DNA of 64,000 nucleotides from Streptomyces roseifaciens (GCF_001445655.1 NZ_LNBE01000003.1:2450045-2514044), one strand, 5' to 3'; shown: positions 1 to 8,970, numbered from the stretch's first letter. Translations and numbers: made by a program. The notes: a model not told the origin generated them from the letters alone.

Positions 1-317
1 AGCGCGGCGGCGAACTTGTCTTCGGCCGCCGCCAGGTCCCCGGAGCGGATCATGAGTTGCCCGGCCGTAACGAGCTCGGCTGCGTCTTGGCGGGCCTCGG
101 CCACCAGCCGGAGGCCGTCGACTGCGCACTGCTGGTCGCCGTCGCTTGCCTTCACCGACTCGTACAGCTTCTTCGCCCGGTCCAAAGAACCCGCCAGCCG
201 GTGACCGTCGGCCGCCTTGCACGCTTGCTGTGCGACGGTGTCGGCGGGCACCGCCGCGACTGTGGTGGCCAGGACAAGCACAACCAGGGGCAGGGCTCGA
301 ACAAGGAGTCTCCACAT
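1..317 (-). CDS. Secreted helical-repeat protein, 3' end cut by window
   Basis: The protein starts at an ATG at 317 and runs off the window edge after about 105 residues. The N-terminus is a clear signal peptide: two arginines, then a hydrophobic stretch LPLVVLVLATTVAAV and a plausible cleavage site after VPA. The exported part begins with a Cys-containing helix (QACKAADG) and reads like TPR-type helical hairpins, with AGSLDRAKKLYESV followed by GDLAAAEDKFAAA. It is probably secreted or membrane-associated. No specific family is recognised. The ribosome site (AGGT) is weak. Since the 3' part lies outside the window, function cannot be assigned. Confidence 0.6.
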   Translation of the reverse strand, partial: MWRLLVRALPLVVLVLATTVAAVPADTVAQQACKAADGHRLAGSLDRAKKLYESVKASDGDQQCAVDGLRLVAEARQDAAELVTAGQLMIRSGDLAAAEDKFAAA

Positions 318-487
318 GACCTGTAGTCAAAGGCAGCGACGACGCCCTCGCATCCAGGCGCACCGTCGGCGACACCAAGACCGCCCTCTCGCGCAGGCAC
401 GGAGACCGCCTGGCCGAACGAACGTAGCGCCCTGGGTATACGGCGTTGTCCGGCTGGGGAAGGATCGCGCACAGGGGATGGAGGGTC

Positions 488-883
488 GTGCGCACGGTGT
501 ACCTGGGCCCGCGACCACGGCGTCAGTCGCGGCGCCATCCGCACGGCTGTCGCCGACCTCCTGCCCGACCACACCGCCGCCGACGAGGACGGCCCGGCCC
601 CGGAGCTGCCGGTCACCCTCGGCGTGCCGGGCAAGGTCGCCGACTTCCTCCGCACCACCGAGCTGGAGCCCCCGAGCGCGCCGCGCTCGACCAGGGAGTG
701 ACCGTACGGCGCGGTCAGGGCTACACCCTGCGCGTGACCGCAGTCCCCGCCGTGCACCGTCAGCTCCTCGCCCGCTGCCAGCCGCTCGACGGCGGCCAGG
801 GCGTCCCCGCGGTACCGGCCCAGCGCGCGGCCCGCCGCGAGTACGAGAACCGCGTCGACGCCCTCGCGACGAATACCCCGTAG
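488..883 (+). pseudogene. Frameshifted small HTH-type DNA-binding protein
   Basis: A GTG at 488, six bases or fewer behind a GGAGGG ribosome site, begins VRTVYL. The reading continues naturally only after dropping one base near 505-510 (GGGCCC), giving ARDHGVSRGAIRTAV, which looks like a helix-turn-helix. A second shift near 670-690 returns to the first frame for RAALDQGVTVRRGQGYT and the C-terminus. Two compensating one-base shifts therefore break one ancestral gene of about 130 codons. I infer a pseudogene or consensus errors; the first break is at a G/C run. The HTH reading rests on motif shape only. No neighbour shares its operon. Confidence 0.5.
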
Positions 884-1048
884 CGTGGCGTATCTGGGTC
901 CTAACGGCAGCTTCAAGAGTGCAGGGCCTTGCACGACGGTCACCACTACGGCGACTCTCAGCCACACCCTTCCCCCAGCAACCACACTCCGTACCCATGG
1001 TATTACACTCCGCATGTCCGCAGTTGATCAGCGCGTCTAGGGGGCCGC

Positions 1049-1237
1049 GTGACCGGCTTTCAGACTCATACGTTCGCGATTGAGCTTGGAAATATCCGGG
1101 TGGAGACGCTTCAGAGCGTCGACGGTATGGTGATCGGCCAAGACGTCGTTGACGACAGGCAGGTGTCGTCCAGCGGTGAGCTGATCGCCGGGCGGCCTGG
1201 CGCCGCCGGGGCGAAGCAGATCACCGCCACAGCTTAG
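1049..1237 (+). pseudogene. Truncated phage-tail-tube-like protein
   Basis: GTG start at 1049 with an AGGGGG ribosome site about six bases upstream. The 62 residues contain FAIELGNIRVETLQSVDGM followed by IGQDVVDDRQVSSSGEL and GRPGA. This is the pattern of the N-terminal half of T4 gp19-type tail tube proteins, which also build the inner tube of extracellular contractile injection systems in Streptomyces. Family members are about 140-170 residues, so more than half is missing. The stop codon lies inside the left arm of the 39-bp inverted repeat at 1232-1321, so truncation and repeat are probably the same event. No sheath, baseplate or other tail gene is nearby. It is most likely a remnant. 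Confidence 0.5.
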
Positions 1238-1321
1238 ACCGACCGGCAAATGGATCACTTAAGGCGTCGGCCGCCCTACCACCCGACGCCTTAAGTGATC
1301 CATTTGCCGGTCGGTCTAAGC
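1232..1321. repeat. Perfect 39-bp inverted repeat with 12-nt spacer
   Basis: Positions 1232-1270 and 1283-1321 are exact reverse complements, separated by 12 bases. The arms begin GCTTAGACCGACC. Identity stops at the base outside each arm. It could work as a bidirectional terminator between the convergent tube remnant and the large minus-strand gene, but it has no T tract. It could also be an inverted end duplication left by a mobile element, since it coincides with the truncation point of the tube gene. Confidence 0.85.
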
Positions 1322-1717
1322 GGCTACCACGTACTGTCCGCCCGTCCCCTGGGCCAGCTCTTCCACGACCTGGCCCAGGGATCGGGTTCTCCCTCCGGAT
1401 GCGTGGGACGCGCGATTGGGCGGGGTCTTCGGGCTGATAGCCGACGACCCCGCCTAACGGGCTGCGGCGCTGCGCCTGAGTACGGAGCGCTGTCTGTCTT
1501 CCGCCTGGTCTCCATGCCCACACCAAGCCCTGGAACCCGGCCCAAGGCCGCGCCGCCTAGGCGGGTGCGGCGCTCGGTACGCGGGCCGGGCGCCGCGCCA
1601 TCCTGGTCGGCTCCCGGTCCTGGTCGTCACTCGTCTTCGTCCGGACCGGCACAGGTCGACGTCGATGTCACGGCCGAAGCCCACTTCGGCGGCCAGGTAC
1701 TGCTTCGTCGATCACGT
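1322..1717. other. Gap without a recognisable gene
   Basis: Between the inverted repeat and the 3' end of the large minus-strand gene, all open frames have arginine/proline-rich composition typical of shadow reading. I see no recognisable domain, RNA or insertion sequence here. Confidence 0.5.
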
Positions 1718-4700
1718 TCACGCACAGGCTGTATGGGGTCTGCTGTCGGGGCGAGCGGCCTGGAGTTCGTCGGGAGTGAGGGTGGTGCGTGTGGAGATGC
1801 GGCACAGCTGCTTGATCCAGATATCAGGGTTCATGGGCAGGACGGCGGTGGACAAGCGACGGTGACGCCCGGCGAATCGCCGGTCACCGAAGCTGGCGTC
1901 GTACAGGATTCCGTTGCCGCCTGGCGAGATGGCAGTCAGGGCGGATTCCAAGGGGATGGCACGGTCCCTCGTCCGGGTAGTGAGGTTCCAGATTTCCAGT
2001 TGCTGGCCGTCGGACAGGTATGCCGTGTCGCCGTCCCCCAGAAGTGCAGAGGAGGTGAGCCTCGTGGTGGGGATGGAGGTGTATTCGCGGCTCGTGTCCC
2101 AGCTGCGCAGTGTTCCGTCAGCCATCAGCGCGCGCAGTCGGTTGCCTGTGTAGCGCAGCTGGATGACCTCGGCGCCCGCAGAGAGTGCAAGGGTGCGCAG
2201 CAGTGGTCCGGTGGTCGCGTGGATTTCGATTCGTTTGCTGCCCTTGGTCACCGTGGCGTACTGGTCTGCGTCGGGTCGGCTGGCGATCTTGGGGGTGGTG
2301 TCGTGGTCCGCGACGGCCATGCCGATGTCAGCGGTGTTCTGAATTTTTTCCGGGCTTCCGATGCCTTTGCCGGCGCTCGGGTCCCAGCGGGTGACGAGTC
2401 CGTCGTAGGAGACGAGCAAGGATCCCTGTGCGTTGGTGGCCAGCTCAGGAGTGCCAGTGGCTTCCCGGGTGCGGGGGGCGCTACGTTGGCGGGGGAGGGT
2501 GATCTGATGTATCGGTCGCAGTGCCGGGACGCTCCACACCGTCACTGTCCCTGGCGTGCTGTTGGTGGTGATGAGGTGTTTTTCGTCGGGGGTGAAGACC
2601 AGGCTCGAGGTTGCCGTCAGGGTGTCATCGGCTGGGGTCGCGGACAGTGTTTCGCGGCCGAGGGAATCCCATAGCCTGAGCTGTACGGTGGTGATGCTCG
2701 CGAGGCTGTAGGAGAGGGTGGCGAGGTACTTGCCGTGTGGGCTGGGCTCGACAGTGCCTGTGCTTTGCGGCAGGGATTCCAGCGTGCCCAGGCCGAGTCG
2801 GAGGATGCCAACTGAGGTGATCTGGTCGACGGCCACCAGCAGCTCGTCCCGCTTGGTGACGACGGCTGCTTGGACCCACTTGAAGCCGCGCGCGGGCAGC
2901 ACGCGCATGGCCGCCAGTTTGCCCGTCGTCAGGTCCCACACCGAGAGGTTGGTTCGCGGGTAATAGCCTTCCAAGCGGGCGATCGACGGCGCGGAGAGGA
3001 TCAGGTGTCGGCCCTGCGCATCCAAACGCATGCCGTGGCGCTCCCCACAGGTAAAGCCCCCGCCGGTGAAGGAGTGGGTGGGCTTGCCGGTGCTGAGATC
3101 CCACACGCTCACCCGCAGATCGGGCGCTTCCGTTTCCGTGCCCTGGCAGGTGACGTCGGCCAGGACGCGGCCGTCGCCACTGACGATCAGGCCGTTCTTG
3201 TTGGGGATGGAGTGCTGGAACGCTGCTGTGTGGCGGTTCCACACGCTCACGTTCTTACCGCGAAGGACGACGAGAGTCGCGGCTCCAGGCCCTCGCCCCA
3301 GGACCGTATCGACTCCTTCGGCCGGGCGGATCTGCGGCGCGGCGCGCGCGGATGCGGCTTCCGCGGGAGATTCAAGTATGGCTGCTGTGGCGTTGGACTG
3401 GTGGATGACCAGGGTTCCGTCACCGGTGAAGGTCGCCGAAGTGATCTTGACGTCTTTCGGCTCGCCTTCCAGCATCAGCTCTCGCATGGCCGATCTTGTG
3501 GCCATGTTCCAGATCACCACCCCCCTTGTGGGATGGGTGGCTGCGAGTGTCCGTCCGTCGGGGCTTAGCGTGGCCTGTCCGAAGCCGCTGCCTGGAAGGT
3601 CATGCCGTGCTGGCCGGGCGGCGTGCAGGTCCCAGATGCTGATGCGGCCCTGTCGCTCGCGCGCCGCGGCGAAGCGGCCGTCGGCCGTCAGCTGGACCTC
3701 GGACTGGTCACCGACGTCCAGGAGGTGCGCGTAGTCGTGGGTATTGAGATAGTGGCCCAGCAGGCTGGTGTATGCCTCAGGTGTGGGGTGAGTTTGGTAG
3801 GCGGCGATGCTCAACAGGTTGCTGGCCGTCGGCCGCGCCAGCGCCCGGCTGTTGTTGTCCGCCGTGGAGGCCAGGGCGCGTGAGAGGGCAACCGCCCGCT
3901 GCTCACGGGCGACACCGCGCTGGTAGAGAAAGAGAGCCCCCAGGACGAGGGCCGTCACCACGATCGCCGAGACCGTGCCGATCGCTGCCCGCTTTAATCG
4001 CCGCTTCCTGCGCCGGTGGGCGACACTGAGGTCGATGAAGTGCCGTTCGGCCGATGACAGGTCATCGGGGCGCTTCGCGGCCCATTCTCTGGCGTCCGGG
4101 AGTGCTCTGCGCTTGAGGAGTTCTCCGGGTTCCTGGCCGCTGGTGTTCCAGCGGTCCAAAGCCTTCCGCAGATCCTCCTCCTGCCAGGTGCGGAAGGCGA
4201 GGTCTTCCTTGACCCAGTCGCCCAGGAGCGGCCAGTGCCTGATGAGCTCTTCGTGGGCCAGCTCGACAGTTTCCTCGCCTTCGGCGGCGCCAGCTGTCAG
4301 CAGCCGGGTGTCCACCAGCCGCTGGCCGACCGCCCACAGCTCTTCCGGCACGGATGTACGGCGCACGATCCTTCGCGTGTGCCGGCCCTCCTTGTCCGGG
4401 CGAACCAGTTGAGTGAACAGCCGCCGCGCCAGAATGGCTTCATCCGGCTCCAGCGTCTGCGTGTACACGCGGTCGGCATGCTGTGCCAGGGCTCCCAGGG
4501 CCCCGCCCACCTTGTCGTACGCCTGGTGAGTGATCCAGCCGTGTTCCTGCTTCGCCCACAGCAGTTCAAGGGTGGTCTCCAGCAGGGCCAGGGCTCCTGG
4601 CTGCTCCTGCACGTCTTGCACCATCCGGGTGGCCAGGCCCTGCCGGAAGGCCACCGCCGTGCCGCCGGCCGGGCCCTCGATCACCTCCCGTAGGGCCTGC

Positions 4701-5989
4701 GGGGACAGAGAACCCACGAGGAAGACCCTGAGGGCCTCGGTCATGCCAAACCGGTTCAGGACCGTATCCACATAGTCGGCCCGCAAGGCGAGCACGACAT
4801 GCCAGTACCGCTGGCCGCCAGGGTGCTGGTTCTCGCCCATGCCCGGCAACTGGCCGATGAGCGCGGCCGCCTCCCGCTGCCACTGTGGATCCAGGACCTC
4901 TTCGAACTGGTCGATGATGAGGACCAGGCGACGGCACTCGCTCACAGCCAGCACGCGATTGACCGTGGCAAGTAATCCGCCGTCAGCGATCACGGTCGCC
5001 AACCGGGGAATTTCAGCGATCCGGTCCACTTCGCTTATGGCCGGCTCGAGTTCCGGCAGCAGCGCAGCAGCCAGCGCATGGATGGGAGTGGTCCCGCCCG
5101 CCGGCCGGCACGTGACGATCAGAGAGCCTTGAGTCTTCCGCAGGCGTGGGATGACACCAGCGTGCAGGAGCGAGGACTTGCCGCACGCGGACGGCCCGAC
5201 CACGGCAAGGGTTCTCCCGCTGGCCCCGACAAGGCGGGTCAGCTCCTCCGCTGTCTTCGTCCGGCCAAAGAAGAGTTTCCTGTCCTCCTCGCCGAAGGCC
5301 GACAGCCCCTTGTACGGGCATGCCGGGACCAGACGCTTACGCAGCGCCTCGCACAGCGGTGCCAGGACGTGCAGGGGAATGGCGTAGGAGGTCCGCAGGC
5401 GGGGATCGCGTGTAGCGGATACCGCAATCCCGATCACGCCGTTCAGTTCGTCGTCCCAGACGGGCGAGCCGCTGTACCCGAGGCTGACGACGAACCCGGC
5501 AGTGCGGTGGTCATCGATCTGGAACCATTCCGCCCCTGTCAGCCCCGCGATCCTTCCCTCGGTGTACGCGCCCTGGGGATCGTCGCTGCCATGCGGAAAA
5601 CCATAGGCATGGACGTTATGTCCCCGCAGGTCCAGCCGGGTGACCAACGGCGCAGAAGAGGGCTCGGCTACCGTCGGCAGCAGCTCCAGCACAGCGATGT
5701 CCCCCGAGCCGTCGGCGGCGATGGGGCACCAGCCGTCTTCCCGGACTGTTGCCCGCGAAGACGGACGAGCGGCAGCCAGCGGGAACGACACCGTCACCGG
5801 GCCCAGGGGCCGGTCCTGTGCCCTCTTGTCCCGCCCGAGCGCCGTGTTCACCACATGGGCGCATGTGACCATGGTGTCGGCCGAGAGAAGCAGTCCTCCC
5901 CCCGCAGGGGCCCCAGACACAGTTTCCACACGCACCAGTAACTCGGCGTACTCCTCCTCGTACGTGGTCACGATGTGGCGTGGTTCCAC
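1718..5989 (-). CDS. Trypsin-like protease / STAND-type NTPase / WD40 fusion
   Basis: 1423 residues in three parts. Residues 1-220 form a trypsin-like serine protease with H45 (TCAHVV), D97 (GDIAVLEL) and S173 (GYSGSP). Residues about 225-640 form an NTPase of the AAA/STAND kind, opening with CPYKGLSAF, with Walker A GPSACGKSS and Walker B LVLIIDQFEE. A single membrane-spanning stretch (IVVTALVLGALFLYQ) lies near residue 680, followed by a WD40 propeller to the C-terminus. The architecture matches bacterial conflict or defence NTPases: the propeller senses, the NTPase oligomerises, the protease acts. The start overlaps the 3' end of the Trypco1 gene by 22 bases, indicating translational coupling. 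All catalytic residues look intact. The trigger and substrate are unknown. Confidence 0.9.
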   Translation of the reverse strand: MEPRHIVTTYEEEYAELLVRVETVSGAPAGGGLLLSADTMVTCAHVVNTALGRDKRAQDRPLGPVTVSFPLAAARPSSRATVREDGWCPIAADGSGDIAVLELLPTVAEPSSAPLVTRLDLRGHNVHAYGFPHGSDDPQGAYTEGRIAGLTGAEWFQIDDHRTAGFVVSLGYSGSPVWDDELNGVIGIAVSATRDPRLRTSYAIPLHVLAPLCEALRKRLVPACPYKGLSAFGEEDRKLFFGRTKTAEELTRLVGASGRTLAVVGPSACGKSSLLHAGVIPRLRKTQGSLIVTCRPAGGTTPIHALAAALLPELEPAISEVDRIAEIPRLATVIADGGLLATVNRVLAVSECRRLVLIIDQFEEVLDPQWQREAAALIGQLPGMGENQHPGGQRYWHVVLALRADYVDTVLNRFGMTEALRVFLVGSLSPQALREVIEGPAGGTAVAFRQGLATRMVQDVQEQPGALALLETTLELLWAKQEHGWITHQAYDKVGGALGALAQHADRVYTQTLEPDEAILARRLFTQLVRPDKEGRHTRRIVRRTSVPEELWAVGQRLVDTRLLTAGAAEGEETVELAHEELIRHWPLLGDWVKEDLAFRTWQEEDLRKALDRWNTSGQEPGELLKRRALPDAREWAAKRPDDLSSAERHFIDLSVAHRRRKRRLKRAAIGTVSAIVVTALVLGALFLYQRGVAREQRAVALSRALASTADNNSRALARPTASNLLSIAAYQTHPTPEAYTSLLGHYLNTHDYAHLLDVGDQSEVQLTADGRFAAARERQGRISIWDLHAARPARHDLPGSGFGQATLSPDGRTLAATHPTRGVVIWNMATRSAMRELMLEGEPKDVKITSATFTGDGTLVIHQSNATAAILESPAEAASARAAPQIRPAEGVDTVLGRGPGAATLVVLRGKNVSVWNRHTAAFQHSIPNKNGLIVSGDGRVLADVTCQGTETEAPDLRVSVWDLSTGKPTHSFTGGGFTCGERHGMRLDAQGRHLILSAPSIARLEGYYPRTNLSVWDLTTGKLAAMRVLPARGFKWVQAAVVTKRDELLVAVDQITSVGILRLGLGTLESLPQSTGTVEPSPHGKYLATLSYSLASITTVQLRLWDSLGRETLSATPADDTLTATSSLVFTPDEKHLITTNSTPGTVTVWSVPALRPIHQITLPRQRSAPRTREATGTPELATNAQGSLLVSYDGLVTRWDPSAGKGIGSPEKIQNTADIGMAVADHDTTPKIASRPDADQYATVTKGSKRIEIHATTGPLLRTLALSAGAEVIQLRYTGNRLRALMADGTLRSWDTSREYTSIPTTRLTSSALLGDGDTAYLSDGQQLEIWNLTTRTRDRAIPLESALTAISPGGNGILYDASFGDRRFAGRHRRLSTAVLPMNPDIWIKQLCRISTRTTLTPDELQAARPDSRPHTACA

Positions 5990-6291
5990 TTCATGCTGAC
6001 GGTGAAGTGGCCCTCACTCGCGGCCTTGGCGATGACGACGCCGGCCTCAGCCGTCAGCTTCACGCCGAACTCGACCGTCAGTTCCTCCGGCATACGCGTC
6101 ATGTCCCGAACCCCCGAGAGAAAAGCCTCGGCCACCGGCCGTATCCGTCCCACAGCCTCCTGCAAGCTCTCCGCGGCCGTAGCGATCACGTCCCCTGCCC
6201 GGGAAACCCTGTCCACCCCCGCCGGGTCAACCTCAACCTCCATGTGAATGGGCTCAGTGCCCTCAACAGGAACCTTCACCAAACAGCGCAT
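5968..6291 (-). CDS. Trypco1 (trypsin-co-occurring domain 1) protein
   Basis: A 107-residue protein with the small beta-rich Trypco1 pattern: a leading strand (VKVPVEG, IHMEVEVD), a central helix (ESLQEAVGRIRPVAEAF), then EELTVEFGVKLTAEAGVVIAKA and a final strand. These proteins (CU044_2847 family) are found beside genes for trypsin-like proteases linked to NTPases and are thought to be partners or regulators of the protease. Here the gene is immediately upstream of such a fusion and overlaps it by 22 bases, so the two form one operon. The start at 6291 has a poor ribosome site; ATG at 6243 would remove the first strand and is less likely. Confidence 0.85.
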   Translation of the reverse strand: MRCLVKVPVEGTEPIHMEVEVDPAGVDRVSRAGDVIATAAESLQEAVGRIRPVAEAFLSGVRDMTRMPEELTVEFGVKLTAEAGVVIAKAASEGHFTVSMKWNHATS

Positions 6292-6543
6292 ACACGGGCC
6301 CCCGAATCACCTGTGTGCCACAGCCAAGCGGGCATGTGGCGATCCCTAGCCGACTGGTCTGGCCGGAAAACGTACTGCCGCCGCAAGCACGGCTCCAGAG
6401 CTCTGGCACAAGCCCCAGGGGCGCATGGAGGGCCCAAGGGGGCGCTCGGGCGCGCCGTAGTGAGGCAGGACCCACCACCTCAGCGTCCGTGGGCGAGAGC
6501 TGGCCACATGACCAGGCACGGGTGTCAGCTGCAGGCCCCCAAG

Positions 6544-6569
6544 CTGAACAGATGGACTTGACAGGGAAC
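6544..6569 (+). repeat. 26-bp element-end-like repeat, copy 1
   Basis: CTGAACAGATGGACTTGACA followed by GGGAAC. The reverse complement, with one mismatch, is at 45644-45669. The recognisable part of the SDR gene begins with the codons immediately after this copy, which suggests that this is the end of an inserted or deleted element. Confidence 0.65.
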
Positions 6570-7112
6570 TTCTCCGGCGCCCGGGCCCACTGCGACGAGA
6601 CCTGTCTCCCAGACCCGGTCACCCCGGACGGGGCGGCGAAGGCGGCGGCAGAGACCGGGGTCCTTGCCGTGTATCCGGATGCCGTCGTCGCCCGCACGTC
6701 GCTGATCATCGGCTACGGGCGGTCCGAGCATGAACGTGCCGTGCACGAACTCGCTGCGAGTACTCGCGACGGCACCCTGTTCACCGACGACATCCGCTGT
6801 CCAGTGCATGTCGCCGACCTGGCCGCCGCACTTCTGGAACTGGCCTCGTGCGACGCGTCCGGCATCCACCATCTCGCAGGCACCGACGCTCTGAGCCGCT
6901 ACGCGCTCGGCGTCCTCATCGCCAGGCGAGACGGACTCGACGCCTCCCGGCTACCCACAGGCTTGCGGGCCAACAGCACACTACCCGGCGCCCTCGACGT
7001 ACGCCTCGACAGCCGGGCAACCCAGCGGAAACTGCGCACCACGCTGCGCGGTGCTCGGCAGTTCTGCGCCGCGCCAGAGAGTCAGTCACACGATCTGACC
7101 CATCACCCCTGA
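6552..7112 (+). pseudogene. SDR (RmlD/epimerase-like) C-terminal fragment
   Basis: From 6570 the reading matches the second half of an extended SDR of the dTDP-4-dehydrorhamnose reductase/epimerase type: FSGARAHCDE, then AAKAAAETGVLA, VVARTSLIIGYG and CPVHVADLAAALLE. The NAD-binding Rossmann half is absent. The catalytic YxxxK motif reads D-G-A-A-K, so the tyrosine is replaced by aspartate. An ATG at 6552 lies inside the 26-bp repeat and could start a chimeric 186-residue product, but without a cofactor fold and catalytic tyrosine it should be inactive. Most likely a gene truncated by an element end. Confidence 0.65.
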
Positions 7113-7125
7113 GCCGGCCGCGGAA

Positions 7126-7878
7126 GTGAGCGCCAGCCGCTATGGTCCCCTCGTGCGTCCACCGAGGGGACATACCGCCGACCGCCCCCACCGCCCAGCA
7201 CCACCGCAACGCCTGCTGCTGGACCTGGACAACACCGCCGTCAGCCGCGAAGCGGCTCTCGCCCGATGGGCGCACGACTTCGTCCTCGAACACTGCCTCG
7301 AGACGAGTGCCGTCGCATGGCTGATCACCACCGACAACGACGGCCTCACCCCCCGCGAACGCTTCTTCGCTGAGGTGCGGAACCACTTCAGCCTCACACC
7401 CACACCGGGGGAACTGCACCGGGCCTACCAGGACCGCAACCCGCGCCACATGCACTGCGGCCCGGCGGTTCTGATCCACCTTGCCAAGCTGCGCGCCTGC
7501 GGATGGACGGTCGGCGTGGTCACCAACGGGCTGACATGCACACAAGGCGCGGTGCTCGAACACACGGGCCTGACCCGCTACCTTGACGGCTGGTGCATTT
7601 CGGAGGCTGAAGGAATCCGCAAGCCGGACCCGGACCTCTTCGCCCACACGGCTACCCGCTGCGGCCGCGACATCGCCGACGGCGGCTGGATGATCGGCGA
7701 CTCCTTCGAAGCCGACATCGGCGGAGCCAAGAAGGCCGGGCTGCACACCATCTGGATCCGCCGCGGACGCACATGGCCACAAAGCCTCCCGCCCCCCGAC
7801 CACACGGTGGACGATGTGACCGAAGCACTTGAACACCTCGCCCGAGCGCACACAGAATCCAGTGCTCGGTCGCGGTGA
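7126..7878 (+). CDS. HAD-superfamily phosphatase
   Basis: A YjjG/phosphoglycolate-phosphatase-like HAD hydrolase of 250 residues. Motif I is LLLDLDNTAV, motif II GVVTNG, motif III lysine in GIRKPDPDLF and motif IV MIGDSFEADIGGAKKAG. A helical cap lies between motifs I and II. The family removes phosphate from small metabolites; the substrate is not predictable. GTG at 7126 follows GGAAG; GTG at 7153 is an alternative that loses only the basic N-terminal tail. It lies 24 bases before gpsA and just after the SDR fragment, so the three may be an old operon. Two similar HAD genes occur at 11470 and 21371. Confidence 0.85.
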   Translation: MSASRYGPLVRPPRGHTADRPHRPAPPQRLLLDLDNTAVSREAALARWAHDFVLEHCLETSAVAWLITTDNDGLTPRERFFAEVRNHFSLTPTPGELHRAYQDRNPRHMHCGPAVLIHLAKLRACGWTVGVVTNGLTCTQGAVLEHTGLTRYLDGWCISEAEGIRKPDPDLFAHTATRCGRDIADGGWMIGDSFEADIGGAKKAGLHTIWIRRGRTWPQSLPPPDHTVDDVTEALEHLARAHTESSARSR

Positions 7879-7902
7879 GGACGGAGACGTGAGGCCCCCC
7901 TG

Positions 7903-8928
7903 TTGCCCACCACAACCAGCCAGCGGCGCCCCGCCCGGGTAGCGGTGTTCTCGGCCGGGTCCTGGGGGACCGCGCTCGGCAAGGTGCTGGCGGACGCCGG
8001 CAGCGACGTTGTCCTGCACGCCCGCCGGGTCGAGGTCGCCGAAGGGATCAACACCCATCGCCGCAACCCCGGCTACTTCCCGGACGTCGAACTGCCGCCG
8101 GCTCTGGCGGCGACGACTGATCCGGCTGCAGCGCTGGACGGGGCGGACTACCTCGTGCTCTCCATCCCCGCCCAGTCCCTGCGGGACAACCTCGCCGCCT
8201 AGGCGCCGCGCATCGGCCCGCACACCGTAGTCGTGTCCCTGATGAAGGGCATCGAGCAGGGCACCGGCAAGCGCGCGAGCGAGATCATCAGCGAAACCAC
8301 CGGTATGCCCGCGGGCCGCATCGCGGTGCTGTCGGGCCCGAACCTTGCCCGCGAGGTCATCACCGGCCAGCCCGCCGCCGCCACCATCGCCTGCCCCGAC
8401 GAAGAGGCCGCCCGCCGCTTCCAAGCCGCCTGCCACACCCCCTACTTCCGGCCCTACACCAGCACCGACGTCATCGGGTGCGAACTGGGCGGCGCCGTGA
8501 AGAACATCATCGCCCTCGCCGTCGGCATCGCCACCGGCATGGGCCTGGGCCACAACACGACAGCCACGATCATCACCCGCGGTCTGGCCGAGACCACCCG
8601 ACTGGCCACTGCCCTGGGCGCCCACCCGGCCACCCTGGCCGGGCTCGCCGGCCTGGGCGACCTGGCGGCCACCTGCTCCTCCCCGCTCTCCCGCAACCGC
8701 ACCTTCGGCACCCACCTCGGCGGTGGCCTGACCGTCGCCCAGGCCACCGCCGCCACCCGGCAGACCACCGAAGGCGTCAAGAGCGCTCAGGCGATTCTCG
8801 GCCTCGCCCACGCCCACGACGTCGACATGCCCATCACGAGCGTCGTCACCGCACTGCTGCACGAGAAGATCACCCTCGACGAGGCTGCCACCTTGCTCCT
8901 GCAGCGGCCCCCCAAGCCCGAGCACTGA
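7903..8928 (+). pseudogene. gpsA: Glycerol-3-phosphate dehydrogenase with in-frame amber codon
   Basis: The family reduces dihydroxyacetone phosphate to sn-glycerol-3-phosphate with NAD(P)H for phospholipid synthesis. TTG start at 7903. The first 99 codons carry the glycine-rich dinucleotide loop ([14 protein letters not shown]) and [17 protein letters not shown] at 8200-8202 then interrupts, and the same frame resumes with APRIGPHTVVVSLMKGIE. The rest is complete: [37 protein letters not shown]. Relatives usually have tryptophan at the stop, so TGG to TAG is the simplest change. Reinitiation at 8233 would lack the cofactor loop. This is probably a redundant accessory copy. A second gpsA fragment is at 59809. 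Confidence 0.85.
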
Positions 8929-8970
8929 CCCCGGCCGCAGGCTCTCCGGCTGAACGCCGGCGCAGTGCGG

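Noticed and set aside
152..1015. Overlapping long frames on both strands at the window start
   Set aside because: Arg/Pro-rich shadow composition; the secreted protein and the frameshifted HTH gene explain the region better.
1295..2674. Plus-strand open frame of about 460 codons
   Set aside because: Antisense to the WD40 part of the large protease-NTPase gene and without any domain pattern.
6916..8925. Long minus-strand open frame opposite the HAD and gpsA genes
   Set aside because: Composition is typical antisense shadow and the + strand has clear HAD and GpsA motifs.
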